Shown: one piece after another, positions 57,282 through 64,000 of the stretch | How positions within the stretch are numbered: the stretch's first letter is position 1 | Layout of the letters: each line of letters starts with the position of its first letter | NCBI GenBank assembly: GCA_002205965.3 | Contig: NADL03000740.1 | Span: forward strand, 2,418,001 to 2,482,000 | Length of the DNA: 64,000 nucleotides | Direction: 5' to 3' | Source of the DNA: Kappaphycus alvarezii | Lineage: Eukaryota; Rhodophyta; Florideophyceae; Gigartinales; Solieriaceae | Program-made: the position numbers and the translations under genes | Notes under the pieces: model-generated | Databases searched by the model: none | What the model saw: only the letters and a program-made list of their open reading frames with translations | What the model was told of the DNA's origin: nothing

Positions 57282-59599
57282 ATGTCACACCGCCTCACCT
57301 TCGCCTCACCACTCCCCACTCTTTCCCGCCCCCACCATGCCCCAACCCCCCCCCAACTCCCCACACCAAAACCGCTGCCCCCTTCAATCCCCACATATCC
57401 CACCACCTCACATGTGCCACGACAAACCCCACATCCCCTTCCACAACCCTCCCCCTCCAACAATAACCTCCCACTCAACTGGCTCCTCTCCGCTTAGACG
57501 CCGGGACTCAACTCTCCACCGCCAAACTCCGCCAATTCATGGGGCAAGGTGCAGATGCCGCCACCGATTTCTCTCAACATGCTATGGTCGCCGCGCTCCG
57601 TGCAATCGGTATGGAGCCCTTTGACACTGCTGGCGATCGTGCAAACTCACTCCCGACGCCCTTTCGATCCAGTCCTTGCACTGGTTTTGGCGGGCTATGC
57701 GTTTCGGGCATATCGCGATCCACCGGCTTCGGCCTATTATGAAGTGTTTGCGGCTCCGGTCAAGGGTCGGACGTTTCGGGCTTGAATCGTCAGTTTGTAT
57801 ATACGGAATTTGCGTATACTGATTCGGCCTTGTTTACCAGTCGTGCGGATGGCTTGTTTATGCTTCAGGTTTCTGCCCCGGTTGCTATGGGTGACGCTTT
57901 TGTTGTTGCCCAGGTTAATTCTGCGGTTGTCTTGGACGTTTTGGCAAACAAGAATGTGACGGTGTTGCGGTTGAGAGATTCGTATACCGAGCGTTTGATG
58001 TCGGCCTTGAATATTGAAAAGGATTCCTTGGTCTTGTATTCATTTAGGAGCCGCAGGGACTATGACGAAGGGATGGCACCCACGCGTATGGCTTCTCTTT
58101 CTCTGTCGAGTGTTATTCAGGCAGGATTGGAAACAGGGACCAATGCACATGGAGATATGACTACCTTAACCTTTGTCAAGGTTACTCAAGAGGACAAAAA
58201 CCGGGACTTTTTCCACTTTTCGCTGTTGCCTAGCGATATAAAGCTACCATTTCAGAGTGACCCGGAAATGGACGAGTCAGAGGCACGCGATAATGTTGCA
58301 ACGCAAGGGGAATCCGTCGATGTCCAAGTCACCTTTGTCCCTTTCCAAACTCGGAAAGAGGCTAGAAAACGTACCACTACGTCGAATATCCCCCCTGAAA
58401 GCGTCAATGATGTATCACCGGCAGGCGAGTCACTGGAATTGATGGACACAGCGCTTCTCATGTCATCTCTGGCAAAAGAGCTCGAGCCAGGTCGTCTACC
58501 AAATCCAGACGATTGGTCGCGATTGGCCCATATTGCCAGGTCGCTTCCCGAGCACATTGGTAACCAAATGGGTTTCGAGCGAGCACGCACTGTCACCGAG
58601 AAACTCCCGGGGTCCTTGTTTATAGAATCGCTCGCAACAGACACCGAAGTGTGGCTGTTTCACGACGAGGAACAGAGAAACATTATTATTTCATTTCGCG
58701 GCACGGAGCAGGTGAAATGGATGGACTTTTTCACGGATGCGCAGATATTCATGCAATGTTGGATCCCCGGGCAGGAAGTGAATCTCAATGTCGATACTTG
58801 TCGCACAGTCGGACTTGCCGACTTTGTTCCAAGTATACTACCGAACGCCGATTCCACAGTCGCGGAGAACGACTGTGCTGTTCATTATGGGTTCTTACGA
58901 GCCTACTTCAGTGTGCGAGACGCTCTGTTACGAGGAATTAATTTACTCAGCAACGACTTATCAGACGGATACTCCCTCTACTTTACTGGGCATTCCTTGG
59001 GAGGCGCACTGGCGACATTGGCGGCTGCAGATTTCCAGGCACTGCACTTGTTCCATAATTACAATGTATCCTGCATGTCCTTTGGAGCCCCAAAAGTTGG
59101 TAATCTTCAATTTGTGAAGCGTTTTAATAGCCTGGTGCCCAATGCCTTCCGAATTGTCAATGATGCGACTTAATATCTCGGATGCCTAGATCAATGCCAA
59201 GCGAAGCACAAGTCGGACGCTACAAACACTCAGGGCGTACAGTTTTGATCAACGAAAAGGGAAATTTTTGGATTGAAGGCCACCATGCCGAGGGATACGA
59301 TCGAATGATATCTATGGAAGATCCTTTCCGAGATAGATATAAGGACATCCAGGATTTGATCGCGTTTGAACAAAAGTTGTGGTCCGAAATGCTCTCGGGG
59401 CGCTCTCTTCGACATCACATGGTAAGTTGCGTATCCTCTCCATTAACAGCTGACCGTTTCTTTGAATGAAGCGAAAGTTTCAACTAACGGTTCTGTCTAT
59501 CGGTTTTGGCAAACGCATTTTCATGTGATACAGGAGGACTCGTATTTTGTGGCGATGCAAAATGTGCTACGCCAGACGGTCAATACTCGCCTAGGGTGA
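57282..59599 (+). CDS. Class 3 lipase with one intron
   Basis: A triacylglycerol lipase-type serine hydrolase. The lipase_3 domain begins near 58,660: VWLFHDEEQRNIIISFRGTE, MDFFTDAQIF, YFTGHSLGGALATLAAADF with the nucleophile Ser, and SFGAPKVGN. NDA|DLISRMP carries the likely catalytic Asp at a -1 break near 59,165, and GRYKHSGRTVLI the likely His. About 400 residues precede it, mostly unrecognised (PVLALVLAGYAFRAYRDPP, DGLFMLQVSAPVAMGDAFVV, an acidic linker near 58,260). The last coding exon, starting EDSYFVAMQNVLRQ, follows an intron at 59,422-59,533. ATG 57,282 (MSHRLTFASPLPTLSRP) is the best start in frame but opens a Pro-rich leader; a later start is possible. Other breaks lie near 57,495, 57,650 and 57,778. 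Confidence 0.82.
59422..59533 (+). other. Spliceosomal intron in the lipase gene (112 bp)
   Basis: GTAAGT donor after codon ATG at 59,419-59,421 and ACAG acceptor at 59,530-59,533, phase 0. Splicing joins RSLRHHM to EDSYFVAMQN and removes an otherwise premature end at 59,467. It is the only intron I could support in the window. Confidence 0.75.
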
Positions 59600-59888
59600 G
59601 TTGCAAAGAAGGCTGCAAGCATCAGACTCTAGGCCGAGAAGCCGATTAATAACAATGCCTGCGGATATCCCCTGCGGCCGCCACGTCTATTTGCCTGAAA
59701 ATGTAGCCGATCCAGGAGAGCGCGCGAGGCAAAGCCCAGTAACCACTTCAAAAGCACGCGTGATCTCAGCCGACCAGTTTACTAACTCTTACCACTCCAC
59801 CAACGACCGAATCTTGTCGCAGACAACGGTTGAAATCCATTGACGGTTTTTTGCTCCTCTTTGTTTTCCACATCGAGTTTCGGCTCTG

Positions 59889-61498
59889 CTAGTAACTTGC
59901 CTTCCTCGGAAAATGAATCCCATCAATTGCCAGGTCAAACAATACCGGCTTGCATGGCACGGCCTCCAGTGGTGGCGGCATCTCACAAATAACCTTCGTC
60001 CCGTCGTTTTCATCAACAAAACGACTGGAATGTATCGAGGTTGTCGACAAGTCGTCGCTTTTGCGCAAAACTGTCCCTCCGTCCGCGATAGAAATATTTG
60101 GACTCCACTCATCACTTGTTGCGTCTTCAAAAAGGCTTGCGCCTTTGCGCGGCATTTCATGCCTGTGCTCTCCGCCACAACCTTGGCCGCCTCATCAGCG
60201 TATTTCCCTGTTGGGATCTTGCGTGGCGTCGAGACCCTGTCAAAGAGGGCAGCGGCCTCGTTTTGCAACTGCGCCGCAAGATAGCTCTGGGCAAGATAAA
60301 AGCATCGATGTGCCTGGAAAAGCTTCCGTCGCGATTCTGCTTCATTAGATACCTCCCGCGTACGTGTCTACACCCGGTAAGCCCAAAACGTCTGTCATGT
60401 TGGAGATGAGATTGTCATAGAGACGGACAAATCGTCTGGTTTGGTGCCGCGTTTCGCCTTGAAGGATTCAACGAGCAACAAATTACGCTGAACCGTGTGT
60501 TGTAACCTTGCAAAAGTGACATAGGCCACTAACAACTCCAACTCACGTATCCTGTCCTCTGCGGCACCACTCTTCCTAAACTCGGCGAGTTCATCCGAAA
60601 CAACCTTGACAGCGTCATGATAAGCCATAAACAATTTATCGAAATCCTCCACCTTTGTACCCTGAAATGCCCTTCCCTCGTCCTCCGCCTTCAAAACAGC
60701 CTCGCGAACCTTCTCTGCCCTGAGCGGAACGGCGATGCCGCACCACGTGACCTCGCCGAATTTTATAGCAGCCTTCTTCCTTGCCTCCCCAAGGCTCTAT
60801 CAATCTTCTCTGCAAGGGCATCATCAGCCCCCTTTATACCTTGCAATAGCTCCTGGTCGCCACCCTGACTCCTCTGTAGATTATACTTACAAAACCTGAT
60901 TGCCTGTGTAACCTCCTCCAATCGCGACTCAAACAAACCCGCACCGGAAGTGCCCGCACGCACCCCCGCCATCCCTGTGTAAACATCATGCACAGTTTGG
61001 TAAGAGGCTAGGGCGAGGGCCCACTTCTCATCCTCCAAGGCCAAAGCAGCAGCCATACCACGAGAATAGGCCTCTGCCTCAAGCACAGTATTCTCATCGG
61101 CCACCTGTTTGCACAATTGTGCCAGTGCGCAGCATGTGCAGAAGCCCTGCGCAATTTAGTCATGGTTACACGATGAGCACGTGCAGGACCGGAGGGTTGG
61201 TGCGTCTTGACATCCATGGCGTGAGACCAGGCACGTTCGGAAAGAATGAGCGGAATTTGCAGTGCGCGAGGATGGGTGGAAATGGAGGAGGAGTGGGGTG
61301 GAGGGGTGGAAGCGGTATGGATTGGATGTTGTCTTGTTCTTGTGGTTGGTGGAGGAACGGAGACGGTGAAGACGACGCGTGCAGTAGCGGCGGTATCGAA
61401 GGTAGTCGCCGTGTTTGAGTCCGTGGGAGGAACGGGAGGTTGTTGTGTCGAGGAGAATTTCAAGGGTTACTTGGTGGGATCGGGGGCATGGTAGCCAT
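59889..61498 (-). CDS. SRP68: Signal recognition particle 68-kDa subunit
   Basis: SRP68 binds SRP RNA with SRP72 in the particle that targets ribosomes to the ER. Family blocks appear in order on the minus strand: [20 protein letters not shown] and [16 protein letters not shown] (61,455-61,390), [45 protein letters not shown] and [18 protein letters not shown] (60,900). Then come [61 protein letters not shown], and at the end [18 protein letters not shown] with stop at 59,889. ATG 61,498 ([12 protein letters not shown]) fits just before the first block but needs a frame change. At least six further breaks occur, mostly one missing base. About 530 residues, slightly short for the family. Its stop is 290 bp from that of the convergent lipase. 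Confidence 0.9.
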
Positions 61499-62190
61499 GA
61501 TTTGCAGGGAAGTGTTGTGATAGGGGTTGGGGTTACGGGATGCGAAGATTTCAAGAGGTGGGGTGGGATCGGTGGGTGGATTCAAGTGACGACCGAGGTA
61601 CGGATGACACACGCGTGGATGCGAATGCGGTGGTAACACGGATCAGCGCGGGATTTGTAGAGGAGAATTTTGAGTTGACTGAAATGTTGGTCAGTCGAGT
61701 CTTGAGCACTGTATGGACGAGTGTTTTGATCTGGATACTTAATGAACTGTAAGCTGTACATGATGTGTAATGCACCGGGAGAAATAGAAAGTGTACACGT
61801 GGAAAAATTGGACAAGTTGGCGACTGTAAGTAAGGGAGAAGAGGGCACACGTATCAAACGGGACGTGGCCTGATTGCAGCAAGTTTTTAAAGCATGGGGC
61901 AAGTCGCCTACAGAGGTTGAAATATTTTCTTGGTTTTGTGTGGTGTCTGGTGGCCATCGTTCGTTCACATGTCATTTGCTCCCAATTCACCACACCCGCT
62001 GTCAACAATCACCAAAATTCGTATACCCACCGCCTTCTCCGCCGACACCTCACTTCCGTTGCTGTTGCAGATAGCTCGCCATCCCCCTTCCCTTCTCCCA
62101 CCTTGTCGCTCTTGCACATCATAACGCCCGTCGCTACCTCTACGTCCCCCCAACCCCATTTGTCCATCAACATCCCAAACATAACGCCAC
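61499..62190. other. Divergent promoter region, SRP68 and BAR-like gene
   Basis: About 690 bp with C-rich sense leaders next to each start and mixed sequence between. No gene or repeat recognised. Confidence 0.5.
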
Positions 62191-63958
62191 ATGGACCCAA
62201 ACTCTCTTTTCAAGGGAGTCAAAAGTGGGGCCATAGGTCTGAAACGCGCAGTCGAGCGCGGCGCTTATGAAGTCATGGGCTCGGTCGGTTTGTCCAATTC
62301 CCTCGAATCGGACCCGCAGTACGACTCGCCTTATCCACTTACTCTCAACAAACGGACACTATTCGCGCACTTCGTTCTGATGCCGTCTCCGCTTTTGACG
62401 CTATTCGCCGGTCTTCCGAGACTGCAATAGCCCTCGCTACTCGTCTTGATGGTGCCGTTCCACCACGAGACGGCGATGCTCGTCTAGCCGTTGACGCCCT
62501 CATGGAAGCACACCGTACCATTGATCAGGATGTCTTATCTCGTGTTGAAAGGAGGGTCAAGAAGAGAGTTGTCGCTCCCGCAGATGAAGAACTAGAGCGT
62601 CAAAGGAGGTTTCGCCAGAGTTCAAAGTCGTAAACGAAGCTTGATCGACCTGCAACGTTACGTCAACGTGATTCGGAGAGGAACGTCGTAAGGCAAGGGA
62701 CAAGGCCGCTGATATTCAAGTCGCCACCGAGGAAATTGTCACTCTTATGAGGCAGGCTATTCCGCGTCGATCCGCTTGATTAAGAGGGCCGTCGCAGAGA
62801 CGGTCGAGTTTCAACGCCGTTTTTATTTGGATTCTGCTCGATTAATGGAACGAGCCGTCGAGGCTGTCGGACAGGACACTTTGGCCACCTTGCGTGGCAC
62901 TACAGATGACCCTGACTTATCGAGGGGAAACATTCTTCACGCTTTTGAAGAGACTTGGTGCAGCAGGCACAGCCGCGTCCTCAACGTCGTTCCTCTCAGC
63001 ATCACCGCCTCCACCAACGGAGTCAGCTTCGCAGCCTCCGCTCCCGCGCCAGATGTCCCACTCTAGGCTTCCAACGGTGCCTCAATTTGGGATGAAGAGA
63101 TGATGGAGAGGATGACAATGATCATCATCTCGATCCCTCAGCACACCCGTTGCACGAAAATATATTCGATGATAACCCGATCAGCAAGTATGGCCGTCGC
63201 TCGCCTGATGAGTCGTCATCGTCATACCCATCCGCTGGTGTTGGGAAGAGGGAGTCGGCTCGTTCCTATCCTTCCTCTGGCGTAGGCTCACGAGAATCCG
63301 TGAGCAGTTATCCCACTGGTGGTTCTCGACAACGGGAGAGTGTCTACCCCACATCTAAGCCTGCTAATCGCCCGCGGCCCGCCCCGCCGCCCTGCGGCGG
63401 GTACCACAAGGCAGCCGGGGAGTGTACCAAAGCCAAGTCGGAGGAATCGCAGCGATGTGGAAGCCGACCTTCTCAATTTTGACGAACCGGATACGGTCCG
63501 GTCTTCTGCTCGAGCGAAAAAGCCTGGAATGCCTCCAGCTGCTGCGAGCGTCGAAGATTTGCTCGACTTTGGTAAGGCAGGTGCTGGTCGACCAAAGTCC
63601 ACTCCCGCTCCAGCAGAAGGTGACCTGTTGGGCGATTTTGGAGATGTTCATGCCGCTCCTACGAAGAGTAGCTCAACGAACCCTCCCCGGACACGTGGAC
63701 CCTCCCCGTCCATGACTACGTCTTCATCCGCCCCGACGATGCGGCAAACGCAGCAAGCCCAGCAGCCCAGAGCCTCTGCGGGCGCAGATGGGAACTTGGA
63801 GAGGGAGAAGCTCCGGAAAATGCATGAAGCAGAGATTAAGCAAGGGCTGATGAGAAATTGGCAGCGGTGCGGAGAGGGAAAAGGCTGAAGAGAAGGAAAG
63901 GGATCAAAGGACAATGCACGCGGCGCCGCAGAGGCGAAGTGAATCAGTGGACTGGTAA
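62191..63958 (+). CDS. BAR-like protein with clathrin-box motifs (endocytic accessory)
   Basis: ATG 62,191 opens MDPNSLFKGVKSGAIGLKRA, an amphipathic-looking start. Long helices follow across several shifts: TDTIRALRSDAVSAFDAI, ARLAVDALMEAHRTIDQDVL, SRVERRVKKRVV, ATEEIVTLMRQAIPRI and KRAVAETVEFQRRFYLDSAR. Length and the final FQRRFYLDSARLMERA block suggest a BAR domain, which bends and senses membranes; this is inference. The C-terminal half is disordered with Ser-Tyr-Pro repeats (SSSYPSAGVGKRESARSYPS). It has acidic Leu-Phe motifs DLLNFDEPD, DLLDFGKAG and GDLLGDFGD, the first a full clathrin-box (L-hydrophobic-x-hydrophobic-acid). A coiled-coil end (DEKLAAVRREKAEEKERDQR) stops at 63,958. Breaks lie near 62,350, 62,625, 62,690, 62,770, 62,950, 63,390 and 63,870. 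Confidence 0.6.
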
Positions 63959-64000
63959 TGGAACACGTCGAGGTAATTTGAGGGCGTTGCTAGCGTCTCT

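Noticed and set aside
56869-57466. Plus-strand frames of 133 and 195 codons before the lipase
   Set aside because: Low-complexity C-rich leader; no domain, and they overlap the likely promoter.

Overview
The window reads as nuclear DNA of an intron-poor, plastid-bearing eukaryote, most likely a red alga. This taxonomic call is inference. It rests on compact host genes on alternating strands (one intron seen), probable plastid-type gene products (a NUMOD3 protein and a PGAP1-like hydrolase, both with targeting-like leaders), a MYB of the R2R3 type, and copia elements resembling the GalEa type reported from red algae. No rRNA, tRNA or CRISPR array was found.

The left half (1-34 kb) is a retroelement graveyard. 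It holds the 3' part of a Ty3/gypsy chromovirus-like element (1-2.8 kb), the C-terminal end of another retroelement reverse-transcriptase protein (3.5-4.5 kb), and about 13 kb of AT-rich DNA without supportable genes except one decayed reading frame at 13.7-14.6 kb. A truncated minus-strand copia follows (17.7-19.6 kb). Next is a nested block at 19,919-33,779: an outer minus-strand copia with diverged LTRs and a CATTT/TATTT target duplication. It contains a truncated plus-strand copia relative (23.2-26.3 kb) and a nearly intact plus-strand copia (26,799-33,053) with 271/275-bp LTRs and an exact CAGCT target duplication inside the outer gag.

The stretch 34-42 kb is transitional, with a few weak open frames. 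The right half (42-64 kb) is a gene island. It carries an R2R3-MYB factor (-), a VAP-type MSP-domain ER membrane protein (+), a NUMOD3 protein (-), a mitochondrial glutamate-carrier-like SLC25 protein (+), a PGAP1-like alpha/beta hydrolase (-), a selenoprotein-K-like protein (-), a class 3 lipase with one intron (+), SRP68 (-) and a BAR-like protein with clathrin-box motifs (+). Several products belong to the ER and endomembrane system (SRP68, SELENOK-like, VAP, the BAR-like protein), but nothing suggests co-regulation. Genes lie in convergent and divergent pairs, and sense strands upstream of starts are C-rich.

Two window-wide properties matter. First, nearly every conserved reading frame, in housekeeping genes and transposons alike, is broken by shifts that mostly correspond to one missing base. 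This points to uncorrected consensus deletions rather than gene death, so CDS entries give the full gene span across such shifts. Second, clusters of a GTAC/TACTG palindromic repeat occur between genes from about 36.5 kb onward and are nearly absent from the transposon half.
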